A DNA stretch of 64,000 nt from an uncultured Flavobacteriaceae bacterium. GTDB lineage: Bacteria > Bacteroidota > Bacteroidia > Flavobacteriales > Flavobacteriaceae. This document shows, in pieces, positions 7,155 through 14,794 of the stretch; the stretch's first letter is position 1, and each line of letters begins with the position of its first letter. Location: NCBI GenBank assembly GCA_947502635.1, contig CANNAN010000019.1, positions 1 through 64,000 of the forward strand, in the 5' to 3' direction. Position numbers and translations under genes: made by a program. Below the pieces are notes generated by a model, which saw only the letters and a program-made list of their open reading frames with translations, was not told where the DNA came from and searched no databases.

Positions 7155-7877
7155 TTATTTTAGAAGTTCCATTGGGATTTCCATTAACAAAAATTCTGAA
7201 TCGCTATTTGCTTCAATAGTTACCTTACTTATATCCCAAACACCAAGACCATCTCTGGTTGTTAATTTTTGTCCATTTACTGCAATATCTCCTTTTAGGT
7301 TAAAAAGGTATAACCCACTTCCTTTGGATTTAAATTTGTATTCTGATGAAAATCCATTTTCAAAACTTGCTAAATGAAACCAAGCATTTTGATGTATCCA
7401 TACACCTTCATCATTAGAATTAGGTGATAAAATTTGCTGAAAAGTATTTAATCTGTCTTTTTTATCAAGAGAAATTTGATCGTACCTAGGAGTAACATTT
7501 TCTTTATTTGGAATAACCCAAATTTGTAAAAATTTTACTTGACTGTCTTTGTTTTTATTAAACTCGCTATGTTGTACACCAGTTCCAGCACTCATTACTT
7601 GTACATCTCCGTAATGTATTGTAGTTTTATTACCCATACTATCTTTATGCTCTAGATCCCCTTCTAGTGGAATAGATATGATTTCCATATTTCTGTGCGG
7701 GTGTGTACCAAATCCCATTCCTGGGGCAACAGTATCATCATTAAGAACTCTTAGCACACCAAAATTCATACGTTCAGCGTTGTGGTAACTTGCAAAACTA
7801 AATGTGTGATAGCTATCTAACCAACCGTGGTTTGCATGCCCTCTAGTTTCTGCTTTGTGTAATACTATGTTTTCCAT
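7155..7877 (-). CDS. Pirin-family bicupin (YhhW/quercetinase-like)
   Basis: A 240-residue bicupin of normal length. The N-terminal cupin carries the metal-site pattern: GTHPHRNMEIISIPLEG supplies His, His and Glu, and GTGVQHSEFN supplies a further His. The segment GHANHGWLDSYHTFSFASY is typical of bacterial pirins. Homologues such as YhhW show quercetin 2,3-dioxygenase activity in vitro, but physiological substrates are unclear. Its neighbours are other oxidant- or electrophile-related genes, which suggests stress detoxification. Confidence 0.88.
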   Translation of the reverse strand: MENIVLHKAETRGHANHGWLDSYHTFSFASYHNAERMNFGVLRVLNDDTVAPGMGFGTHPHRNMEIISIPLEGDLEHKDSMGNKTTIHYGDVQVMSAGTGVQHSEFNKNKDSQVKFLQIWVIPNKENVTPRYDQISLDKKDRLNTFQQILSPNSNDEGVWIHQNAWFHLASFENGFSSEYKFKSKGSGLYLFNLKGDIAVNGQKLTTRDGLGVWDISKVTIEANSDSEFLLMEIPMELLK

Positions 7878-7894
7878 TTAATATATTTTGTTTG

Positions 7895-8194
7895 TTATAA
7901 TTTTGTTTGATTATTGGTGTTGTAAATTGTAATTATTGGTGCTGATTCAACCATTTTCTCAGATGCTTTCATAAAAGTTTTAAAATAATCTTGAGATACA
8001 TGAAAGTCTATGGCTTCTTGATTTTTCCATTCTTCAAAAAACATAAAGGTATTTTCCTCTATTTTTATTTCAGAAAAGTGAAAGCTAATATTCCCAACTT
8101 CTTTTTTTGATTGAACAACTGCTTGTTTTCCAAATGCAATAAAATCATTATAATAGTTTTCTTTTATTTTCCAAATGCCAGATATTATTTTCAT
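7895..8194 (-). CDS. Antibiotic biosynthesis monooxygenase (ABM) domain protein
   Basis: A 99-residue dimeric ferredoxin-like ABM-fold protein. Typical elements are the first strand (ISGIWKIKENYYNDFIAF), GNISFHFSEIKIEENTFMFFEEWKNQEAIDFHVSQ and the helix after it (DYFKTFMKASEKM). Small ABM proteins include cofactor-free quinol monooxygenases of the YgiN type and haem-degrading enzymes; this one looks most like the quinol monooxygenase group. It sits 17 bases from the genes on either side in the same operon as pirin and SDR genes. Confidence 0.8.
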   Translation of the reverse strand: MKIISGIWKIKENYYNDFIAFGKQAVVQSKKEVGNISFHFSEIKIEENTFMFFEEWKNQEAIDFHVSQDYFKTFMKASEKMVESAPIITIYNTNNQTKL

Positions 8195-8211
8195 GTTTTT
8201 ATAAAGTTATA

Positions 8212-8562
8212 TTATGTTGTTGATTTTTTATTTCTGTTTAATACTTTTAGTAACACACCTCCAATAGTTCCAAATACAATACTTGCAATAATGAGTGGCA
8301 CTAAATGGTCATAATTTTTTGGTATTATTGTTAAAGCAATAAGCCACGGAATATTCATTAATACAGTTGTTAAAATACTTTGAATAACTGGGTGTAAAAA
8401 GGTTTTAGAAATGGCAATAATTACACCACAAGAGAACCAAAATGTTGCTCCTTGTATTAAGCCCCATATACTTTCATTAGGGTTAACTCCATAAACCATT
8501 AAAGTTTCTAGAATAGCAAGAATGCTTCCTATAATAATTGCATTTTTTATTGATTGATTCAT
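8212..8562 (-). CDS. Small membrane protein of unknown function
   Basis: A 116-residue protein with four hydrophobic helices (about residues 7-25, 34-51, 58-77 and 87-106) and a short basic tail (KVLNRNKKSTT). No recognised family motif. It lies between the SDR gene (19 bases upstream) and the ABM gene (17 bases downstream) and is clearly part of that transcription unit. Confidence 0.65.
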   Translation of the reverse strand: MNQSIKNAIIIGSILAILETLMVYGVNPNESIWGLIQGATFWFSCGVIIAISKTFLHPVIQSILTTVLMNIPWLIALTIIPKNYDHLVPLIIASIVFGTIGGVLLKVLNRNKKSTT

Positions 8563-8581
8563 AGTTAACAGATTATAGTTT

Positions 8582-9445
8582 TTATTGAATTTTCATTCTA
8601 TTGGCTTCTGTTTTAAAAAAATCTTCTAGTCTCTTTACTCCGTATGGATTAGCAATATTGTCATGAGCCATTGCTGTTAAGAAAAATTCTATTGGGCCAT
8701 ATGTTTTTGATGAAGTAAATGTTCTTAATAACCAAATTGAAAACCTTCGTGTCCAATCGGGTAGATGCGTAATTTTAATGGGTTTACCCCATGCTTTTAA
8801 GGCTAATTCTGCCAATTTATTTTGAGAAAGAACATCAATTCCTCCTACCGTTTCTTCTTCAATATTATTAAGCATGTTATGTACACATATTTGAGCTAAG
8901 TCTTCTCCGTGTATTGGATTTAACCTGAATTCACCATTACCAAATAAGTATACTCTTCCGCCTTGAGCCATTTTAAGAAAATCTCTCATATCTGAAAAGA
9001 AACCATTAGGACGCATTATAGAATGATTAATACTTGCTAATTTTAATTCATCAACAAATTTTTCCTTTGCTTCAAAAATTTTTAGGTGCCTTAAACTATT
9101 GCCGTTTATTGCAGATATATATTGAAATGACTCAACCTTATCCCTCAAAGCTTCATGTAATAAATTGGAATTACCTTGATAGTCTACATTCATGTATGTA
9201 AGACCTTCTTTTTGGCGTGTAATGCCTACTGTTGAGAAAACCCAGTTGACACCTTCTGTTACACCTTTTAGAGTGGTTGGATTTGTAATTTGACCAACAA
9301 AGAATTCATCAACAGAATTAAATAAGTTTTTTTGGGTTTCTTTTCGCACTAAAACCCGTACCCAAAAACCTCTTTTTTTTAGCTCTTTTACAAGATACTG
9401 ACCTAAATAACCAGTTGCTCCTGCAACTAAAGCCTTCTTTCGCAT
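8582..9445 (-). CDS. NAD(P)H-binding atypical SDR (NmrA-like) protein
   Basis: A 287-residue Rossmann-fold protein. The N-terminal GATGYLGQYLVKELKKRG is the glycine-rich dinucleotide site of atypical short-chain dehydrogenases; VRVLVRK follows as the second strand. There is no Tyr-x3-Lys catalytic pair of classical SDRs at the expected position, which fits the NmrA/NAD-dependent epimerase-like group that often senses redox cofactors or modifies quinones. It is the first structural gene after the Crp/Fnr regulator (gap 52 bases). Confidence 0.82.
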   Translation of the reverse strand: MRKKALVAGATGYLGQYLVKELKKRGFWVRVLVRKETQKNLFNSVDEFFVGQITNPTTLKGVTEGVNWVFSTVGITRQKEGLTYMNVDYQGNSNLLHEALRDKVESFQYISAINGNSLRHLKIFEAKEKFVDELKLASINHSIMRPNGFFSDMRDFLKMAQGGRVYLFGNGEFRLNPIHGEDLAQICVHNMLNNIEEETVGGIDVLSQNKLAELALKAWGKPIKITHLPDWTRRFSIWLLRTFTSSKTYGPIEFFLTAMAHDNIANPYGVKRLEDFFKTEANRMKIQ

Positions 9446-9497
9446 ATTTTTTTTTCACAAATTTATATGCTATCTAAATGGTTTCTCTTGACTATCG

Positions 9498-10079
9498 TCA
9501 AGAAAGACTTTTATTGTATACTCGTTTTTTTATTCTACTAAGCGTTTCGGGTGAAACTCCTAAATAAGAAGCTATATATTGTTGTGGTACCTGTTGAAAT
9601 AATTCACCTTGAGTGTTTAATAAATCTAAATACCTTTCTTCTGGAGATTTTGTTATAAAACATGCAATTAGTTTTTGGCAAGTAATAAGTTCGTTTTCAG
9701 TAGCAATTCTTGCAATAACCTCCATTTTGGGTACTTGTTTTAGTAATTTTTCAATTTTTGATTTGGTAAGTACAAATATTTCTGTTTGGCTAATTGCCTG
9801 ATAATTTTCTGTTGCCGGAATATTATAGGTATAGCTTTCTCCAGCACATATGTATTGTTCAGCACTATAGAAAAAAGCTGTTTTATCTTTACCATCTACA
9901 TTATAAAAAAGTCTAACACATCCTTTATTTACAAAATAAATTTCATTAGCTATTTTACCTTCAGAGAAAATTATTTCATTTTTATGATATTCTTTTTTAG
10001 TTATAGCGTCTTTTAAATATTCTATTTCTTGTTCAGAAAGTGATATATAGGTGTTGATTGTGTTTATTATTCTATCCAT
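9498..10079 (-). CDS. Crp/Fnr-family transcriptional regulator
   Basis: A 193-residue protein with an N-terminal cyclic-nucleotide-binding-like beta roll (NEIIFSEGKIANEIYFVNKGCVRLFY) and a C-terminal winged helix (QYIASYLGVSPETLSRIKKR). There is no Fnr-type N-terminal cysteine cluster and the phosphate-binding cassette of true cAMP receptors is not conserved, so the ligand is unknown. This subgroup is abundant in Bacteroidota, usually beside the genes it controls. The run of nine same-strand genes downstream with short gaps makes these the likely targets. Confidence 0.88.
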   Translation of the reverse strand: MDRIINTINTYISLSEQEIEYLKDAITKKEYHKNEIIFSEGKIANEIYFVNKGCVRLFYNVDGKDKTAFFYSAEQYICAGESYTYNIPATENYQAISQTEIFVLTKSKIEKLLKQVPKMEVIARIATENELITCQKLIACFITKSPEERYLDLLNTQGELFQQVPQQYIASYLGVSPETLSRIKKRVYNKSLS

Positions 10080-10151
10080 TTCTTGTTTAGTCGTGAATTG
10101 TAATGTTCGTAAAAGGACATGGTTTACAGAAGTTAAAGATTAGGGTTTACG

Positions 10152-10325
10152 TCAATTATTTCTTCTAATTTTTTTTGCCCTTTTTATAGATTCCGAAGTC
10201 TCGAAACTTAAAATGAACTCCCAAATTCCATCTTCCGATTTATAAAGATTATATTTTGGCTCATCAATTAGGAATTCTTCAACTCCAAACTCTGAGTGAT
10301 TTATTTCAAATATATTTTCTTTCAT
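10152..10325 (-). pseudogene. Small protein gene with a probable frameshift
   Basis: An ATG at 10323-10325 opens a 57-residue frame (MKENIFEINHSEFGVEEFL ... FETSESIKRAKKIRRNN). The composition looks like a genuine soluble protein. Near the end lies a run of eight A (minus strand). Removing one A joins it to a better-looking ending, KKLEEIIDVNPNL. This could be a recent frameshift, a sequencing error or simply the natural end. No family recognised. It has no close operon partner. Confidence 0.45.
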
Positions 10326-10460
10326 ATACCTAATAAATTATTGTTTTTGTGATTCTTTTTTTCTAATAAAATAGCAAGCAGAAAATTCAGGCCTGCTTTT
10401 TGTAAGTGCTTTCGCTAATTTAAAAAACTGCTTTTCGAAATGTAATATATTAAAATAAAA

Positions 10461-10504
10461 AAAGCAATAGTGATTTGATTTGGTATTAATATCACTATTG
10501 CTTT
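10461..10504 (-). terminator. Rho-independent terminator after the GNAT gene
   Basis: On the minus strand AAAGCAATAGTGAT pairs with ATCACTATTGCTTT (14 bp, A-loop between) and is followed by TTTTTATTTTA. It starts 25 bases after the GNAT stop codon, so it ends the NIPSNAP-rhodanese-GNAT unit. Confidence 0.85.
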
Positions 10505-10528
10505 GATACGTTGTCTCTGTTAGCTTTT

Positions 10529-10972
10529 TTATAGGCACCAAGAAAAACGTTCTTTTGTTTTAGATTTAGCTCCTAATTTTTGATAAAATTCAATTGCTTT
10601 TGCATTAAAGTTAGGGGTTTGCCATTGTATAACATTACAGTTTTTGGACTTTGCATATGCTTTTATTTTTTCCATAAGCTTAGTGCCTAATCCTTTTCCT
10701 CTTACGTCTTCCTTAAAAAACAAACAATCAAGGTAGATGTAATAGTTGGCATCCCATGTGGAAAATTGCTTCATGAATGTTGAGTAACCAACAATTTGAT
10801 TAGCATCTTCTACAACCAGACATTTTATATTATTTGAAGCATCAAAAAGGTATTTTAAGAGCAATGCTTCTTTGTTCGTAGAATTAAACATTACTTTTTC
10901 ATAGTTAGCATGTAACTCGCAAAGTTTTACAATTTGTTTGACATCTTTTTCTTTAGCGAATCTAATTTCCAT
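10529..10972 (-). CDS. GNAT-family N-acetyltransferase
   Basis: A 147-residue single-domain acetyltransferase. The acetyl-CoA pyrophosphate loop is FFKEDVRGKGLGTKLMEKI (the R/Q-x-x-G-x-G/A pattern), followed by the conserved C-terminal strand and helix (QWQTPNFNAKAIEFYQKLGA). The substrate is unknown. It is last of a three-gene minus-strand unit with rhodanese and NIPSNAP genes, closed by the terminator at 10461-10504. The conserved FYQKLGA end indicates an intact fold. Confidence 0.85.
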   Translation of the reverse strand: MEIRFAKEKDVKQIVKLCELHANYEKVMFNSTNKEALLLKYLFDASNNIKCLVVEDANQIVGYSTFMKQFSTWDANYYIYLDCLFFKEDVRGKGLGTKLMEKIKAYAKSKNCNVIQWQTPNFNAKAIEFYQKLGAKSKTKERFSWCL

Positions 10973-10981
10973 TTCTTAATT

Positions 10982-11374
10982 TTAACAGGCACATTTAAAT
11001 GTAAAACCATCTGTGGGTTTTATTCCTTCGGTTGCGTAACCGTCAAATTTCCACCATTCAATTCCACCCATAAGCTCTTTTACTTTAAAGCCTAATTTAG
11101 TCATTTTTAAAGCGCCTTTTGTTGAAGCGTTACAACCAATACCATCACAATAGCAAACATATGTTTTTGATTTATCAAGGTGTTTGGTGTTTTCGTCTGT
11201 CATTTCTTTGTGAGGAATATTAATTGCTGTTGGAATGTGTTCGTTTTTATAGCCAAATGCTTGTCTGGTATCTAGAGCAATAAACGCTGTACTATTTTTA
11301 AAGGCATCATATAAATCTGACGGATCCATTTCAAAGGCTAGTTTGTTTTCGTAAAATTCAATTTGTTTTTCCAT
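10982..11374 (-). CDS. Single-domain rhodanese-like sulfurtransferase
   Basis: A 130-residue protein. Residues about 20-122 form one rhodanese domain with FIALDTRQAFGYKNEHIPTAINIP and the active-site loop YVCYCDGIGCNAS, which has the catalytic Cys position, then LMGGIEWWK. Rhodaneses move sulfane sulfur from thiosulfate or persulfides to a thiol acceptor. The C-terminal CAC motif adds two more cysteines. It lies between the NIPSNAP and GNAT genes, 4 and 9 bases away, so the three are cotranscribed. Confidence 0.85.
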   Translation of the reverse strand: MEKQIEFYENKLAFEMDPSDLYDAFKNSTAFIALDTRQAFGYKNEHIPTAINIPHKEMTDENTKHLDKSKTYVCYCDGIGCNASTKGALKMTKLGFKVKELMGGIEWWKFDGYATEGIKPTDGFTFKCAC

Positions 11375-11378
11375 AATT

Positions 11379-11684
11379 TTAATTCAATATTGGTTTTAAA
11401 AAATTCCGTTCGTAATTGATAATACATTTTGAATTGTATGCAAGGAGGTAAGCCTCTTTACAATCTAAATCATTGATGCTTTGTATTCTATATTTTTCGT
11501 AATCTGCAAGAGATTTAAAGCTGAATAAAGCTACCGCAATGTTATTTGCACTTTCATGGAGCAAGAAATAGCCGTGATGTTTTCCTCCATACTTTTCAAC
11601 TAAAGGCATCCACATTTTCCCATACTCTTCAAATTCTTTTACCTTATAGGGGTCGATCGTATATTTTAAATAACATGTTATCAT
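11379..11684 (-). CDS. NIPSNAP-family protein
   Basis: A 101-residue dimeric alpha/beta-barrel-type protein of the NIPSNAP family. YLKYTIDPYKVKEFEEYGKMW near the start and KYGGKHHGYFLLHES are typical. Members have no established enzymatic role in bacteria. It is first of a three-gene unit (NIPSNAP, rhodanese, GNAT) and is transcribed divergently from the LysR regulator at 11817, which makes it a likely target of that regulator. Confidence 0.85.
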   Translation of the reverse strand: MITCYLKYTIDPYKVKEFEEYGKMWMPLVEKYGGKHHGYFLLHESANNIAVALFSFKSLADYEKYRIQSINDLDCKEAYLLAYNSKCIINYERNFLKPILN

Positions 11685-11760
11685 ATTTTTTGATTTTAGA
11701 TAAACAAATGTATAATGGTAATCGCTTTAGTTTAAATTTTATCTGTGAGGTTTTTACAGG

Positions 11761-11784
11761 TATCATTGAAAATTTTTCAGATAT
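11761..11784. promoter_or_regulatory. Candidate LysR-type operator in the divergent intergenic region
   Basis: An imperfect palindrome TATCATTGAAAA-TTTTTCA-GATA lies 33 bases before the LysR start codon and about 80 bases from the NIPSNAP start. LysR regulators usually bind such dyads between themselves and a divergent target. Position and symmetry support it; binding is inferred. Confidence 0.35.
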
Positions 11785-11816
11785 AGTATCATCATATTTA
11801 TTGTAATTTAGAGGCT

Positions 11817-12710
11817 ATGGAAATCAAGTATTTTAGATTGATAAAAACGATAGCAGAAGAAGGCAGTATAGCCAATTCGTCCGAAAAATTATTTTTAACA
11901 CAATCGGCTTTAAGCCACCAATTAAAAGAATTGGAAGCACGGCTTGAGTTTAAAGTTTTTTACAGAACACGAAATAAATGGGAACTCACCGAAGCGGGTA
12001 CAGAATTATATAAATTAGGAAGTAACATTCTTGAAAGTATTGATACCAGTTTTAAGAACATTCAACACATAAGAACAGGCTCTGTTGGTACTATAAAAGT
12101 AAGTACAGAATGCTATTCGTTTTACCAAGGTTTGCCAAATTTTATTCAAAAAATGGGCTTATTATACCCAGAAATTAATCTTGATTTAATTCTTGAAGCA
12201 ACACATCAGCCAATTTCTAAGATATTATCTAATGACATTGATATTGCTATAGTAACATCAAAACCCGAGAATAATTTATTGACAAGTGTTGAAATTTTTG
12301 AGGATGAAATTTTTGCCATCGTGCATAAAGAAAATGAATTAAATAAATTAGAATTTATCGATGTAAGCCATTTTTCAGATATACATTTAATTATTCATTC
12401 TTTTCCATTAGAAACAGTGTCTGTTTACGAACAATTTTTAAAGCCAAATAAGATAAATCCATCTAAAATTTCGGCTATACCGCTTACAGAAGTGGCATTA
12501 GAAATGATTGGTGCTAATTTTGGTGTGATGTGTATGCCAAAATGGGCATTGAAATCGTTTAAAGTTTCTAATGATTTAACTTATAAGAGAATTGGTAAAA
12601 ATGGCTTAAAAAGAAATCACTTTTTAGTTATACGTAAGTCTGATAAAACTAAAAAATACATTCAAGATTTTATTTCAAATTTTACTGATGAATTTTCAAT
12701 GATGTATTAA
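11817..12710 (+). CDS. LysR-family transcriptional regulator
   Basis: A 297-residue protein of normal family length. The N-terminal winged helix is EIKYFRLIKTIAEEGSIA ... LFLTQSALSHQLKELE, followed by the linker helix and a periplasmic-binding-protein-like effector domain (about residues 90-290). It is divergent from the NIPSNAP-rhodanese-GNAT unit, the standard arrangement for autoregulated LysR genes and their targets. The effector is not predictable; the sulfur-transfer partner suggests a sulfur or thiol-stress signal. Confidence 0.88.
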   Translation: MEIKYFRLIKTIAEEGSIANSSEKLFLTQSALSHQLKELEARLEFKVFYRTRNKWELTEAGTELYKLGSNILESIDTSFKNIQHIRTGSVGTIKVSTECYSFYQGLPNFIQKMGLLYPEINLDLILEATHQPISKILSNDIDIAIVTSKPENNLLTSVEIFEDEIFAIVHKENELNKLEFIDVSHFSDIHLIIHSFPLETVSVYEQFLKPNKINPSKISAIPLTEVALEMIGANFGVMCMPKWALKSFKVSNDLTYKRIGKNGLKRNHFLVIRKSDKTKKYIQDFISNFTDEFSMMY

Positions 12711-12795
12711 TATTCAACAGGAAAAGTTTCTTTTTTTAAACTGCTTTTATTTTTTTATTGTTCCAGAATATGAAGTTAAATTAGATGAAGGAATA

Positions 12796-13044
12796 TTAAT
12801 AAGTACTTTTTTGTAACTGTGAGTTGTTTTTTTCTATTTTCCCATAGGTATATTTTCCTGAATTAGTTAATAAATCGAATAATCCTTTTGGAGTTTGAAC
12901 TTTTAGAGTAAAATCATTGATTACATAAGTGCTGCTAGAAAGAGAAGGCCTGCCATTAGTATCTGCTACTTGGTGAAAGCCAAAAGAAAAGCGTAGTACA
13001 TTTATTTCTTTTTCATCTATTATTAACTTTGTTTCTACGCTCAT
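12796..13044 (-). pseudogene. Truncated TssD (Hcp) copy with an unrelated tail
   Basis: The first 34 residues (MSVETKLIIDEKEINVLRF ... NGRPS) are nearly identical to the start of the full-length TssD at 14795-15499 (one substitution, Thr for Ala). After NGRPS the sequence diverges completely into a 48-residue tail (SSSTYVINDFTLKVQTPKG ... ) that does not follow the tube-protein fold. The protein cannot form an Hcp ring as it stands. Most likely it is the remnant of a second TssD-effector cassette after an internal deletion, the tail being the displaced end of another cargo protein. Confidence 0.65.
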
Positions 13045-13098
13045 TTTTTCATTCTGTTAATTCGTTTGAGTGAGTGCCAAACTATCAACGATTTGTGT
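12943..13098. repeat. Direct repeat, copy 1 (TssD 5' end plus upstream region)
   Basis: About 156 bp nearly identical to 15398-15553. It covers the first 34 codons of the truncated tssD and about 55 bases upstream, including TTTTTTCATTCTGTTAATTC. Homology stops abruptly inside the gene at AGAAGGCCTGCCATTAG, which marks a recombination joint. Confidence 0.85.
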
Positions 13099-13158
13099 AT
13101 ATGGTTTAGCGATTTAGAATAATAAACTTTGTTACAAAATGTCTTCTATTGTTTTTTG

Positions 13159-13977
13159 TTAATAATAACATTCATAATGATTTAGGTATTCTTTCTCTGA
13201 GTTTCTCATATTAATGACTAACTTCTCTTTATTTTTATAATCAAAATCAAAATATAGTGTTTTTTTTGATGCATTTTTTACTTTTTTCTTGTCAACTTTT
13301 GTGATTTTACAAATACGATTGTTTTTGTATTTATAAGTAAATAAACTGTTAATTTGTTGAAACCCTTGTCTTGTTTGAGTATGAAAAACTTTTTTGAGTT
13401 TTTCATTGTCATAAATAAAAGTAATTTCCTGTTGTGTTTTGTCTTTTAAAAAAATAATATCAATTTTTTCTATTTGAGAATTTTTATTCCAAAAATACTT
13501 ATAGACTTTTCGATCTTTTGTTATGCTTTCTATTTGATTTTTAGAGTTATACTTATAATCAATAGTCAAAAATTCATTATAAGTAATTTGCTTTAGATAT
13601 TCATTGGAATCATATACAAATATTGCATCATGAGTTATGTCATTATCTTTTATTCTTATTTTATTGGGTTTTTTATTATCTAAATATTCATAATAAGAAT
13701 GATATATTCCATAACATGAACTTTTTACTCTATCAGTAAAGAGTTTTCCATCTCCACTAAATTTAGCTTCGATTAGACGAGCTAAAGAATCATATTTATA
13801 AATATAGAAAGGCTCTTTTTCTTTATTATTTAGGAATTTAACTTTTGAAAAGATTGTTTTTTCTATCCCTTTAATTTTATTTAATACAAAGTCATACTCT
13901 CCATATTCACATATTCTTTGGCTGTATATATTTACAACACAAGTTATAGATATCAAAAAAGTTATAAGTAATTTCAT
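13159..13977 (-). CDS. Exported protein, candidate immunity partner of the TssD-linked effector
   Basis: A 272-residue protein with a clear signal peptide (MKLLITFLISITCVVNIYSQ). The mature part is a string of short beta-hairpin units with Tyr-Asp-rich turns (IYKYDSLARLIEAKFSGDG, IFVYDSNEYLKQITYN, YKYNSKNQIESITKD), resembling RHS/YD-type repeats common in flavobacterial exported proteins. It starts 2 bases after the stop of the putative effector at 13980 and is cotranscribed with it and TssD. An exported partner fits a cell-wall-targeting effector, but the immunity role is inferred only from position and location. Confidence 0.6.
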   Translation of the reverse strand: MKLLITFLISITCVVNIYSQRICEYGEYDFVLNKIKGIEKTIFSKVKFLNNKEKEPFYIYKYDSLARLIEAKFSGDGKLFTDRVKSSCYGIYHSYYEYLDNKKPNKIRIKDNDITHDAIFVYDSNEYLKQITYNEFLTIDYKYNSKNQIESITKDRKVYKYFWNKNSQIEKIDIIFLKDKTQQEITFIYDNEKLKKVFHTQTRQGFQQINSLFTYKYKNNRICKITKVDKKKVKNASKKTLYFDFDYKNKEKLVINMRNSEKEYLNHYECYY

Positions 13978-13979
13978 TA

Positions 13980-14792
13980 TTATAGTTTATTTGGTTTTAT
14001 ACCTTGAGGTTTTAGATCAATAGCTTTTACTTTTTCACGAGGTGGGTATATTTTTTTATATAAAATTTCAGGCTTAATTAAGTCTCCTTCTTTTATGTTT
14101 TTTTGAATATTATCTTCTACTTCAATATCTATTTCAATAGTAGATTGTTCTTTTTGGACTATGTTTTTCTCATATACTTTAATTATATTATTTAAAAAGT
14201 CGCCTGTTGCTTTTACAGATTCCAATACTGCATACTCAGAATATTCATAATCCATTTTAGCATAAAATCCCATTCCTTCACAGCCAATAACACTCGAAGC
14301 ATAATTTGCAACATGAAAAAACCTATTACCGCCATTTAATCTAGTCCAATGATCAAATTCTTTAAACGGCAGATTATGCTGAAAAATTCTTAACCCATTA
14401 TGACCTCCATAATTATAGTTTTGTTTCCCGTTTTGGAATTCTTTGGGAAGCCTTTCATCAAACTTATTTAAATTTTTAAATATATTTTCTATACGTTCTT
14501 TGTTTTTTTGACTGTCAGGGTGGCTTTCATGATCTTCATCATCTGTATCATTTCTTCTAATTAAATACCCTAAATACTGTCCTGCTCTAGCAGGTGATGT
14601 AGTTTCATCTGTAATTGTAGTATAATAGTAATTTTTTTCTTCAATTCTTAAGCATAATATACTTATAACAGTTTTTCCATCATTATAAACTCTAACCATA
14701 TGAATGTTAATTTTTATAGGGTCGCTTTCTACTTCTGGAAGCACAAAATTTAGTATTTGATTAGGATAATCTCTTAAAGTTATTGTTCCCAT
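13980..14792 (-). CDS. DUF5675-like putative type VI secretion effector
   Basis: A 270-residue protein without signal peptide. The middle part follows the DUF5675 pattern: AGQYLGYLIRRN (the usual PxGxY strand), then RFFHVANYASSVIGCEGMG, matching the H-x-x-N ... G-C-x-x-G core, then AVLESVKATGDFLNNI. DUF5675 proteins share a His/Cys core reminiscent of L,D-transpeptidase-like enzymes and often sit with phage or secretion genes. A role acting on peptidoglycan is therefore plausible but unproven. It begins 2 bases after TssD and is followed 2 bases later by an exported protein. Confidence 0.6.
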   Translation of the reverse strand: MGTITLRDYPNQILNFVLPEVESDPIKINIHMVRVYNDGKTVISILCLRIEEKNYYYTTITDETTSPARAGQYLGYLIRRNDTDDEDHESHPDSQKNKERIENIFKNLNKFDERLPKEFQNGKQNYNYGGHNGLRIFQHNLPFKEFDHWTRLNGGNRFFHVANYASSVIGCEGMGFYAKMDYEYSEYAVLESVKATGDFLNNIIKVYEKNIVQKEQSTIEIDIEVEDNIQKNIKEGDLIKPEILYKKIYPPREKVKAIDLKPQGIKPNKL

Positions 14793-14794
14793 AA

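Noticed and set aside
10338-10541. 67-codon minus-strand frame
   Set aside because: It spans the strong terminator of the GNAT gene and overlaps the end of that gene; no protein-like features.
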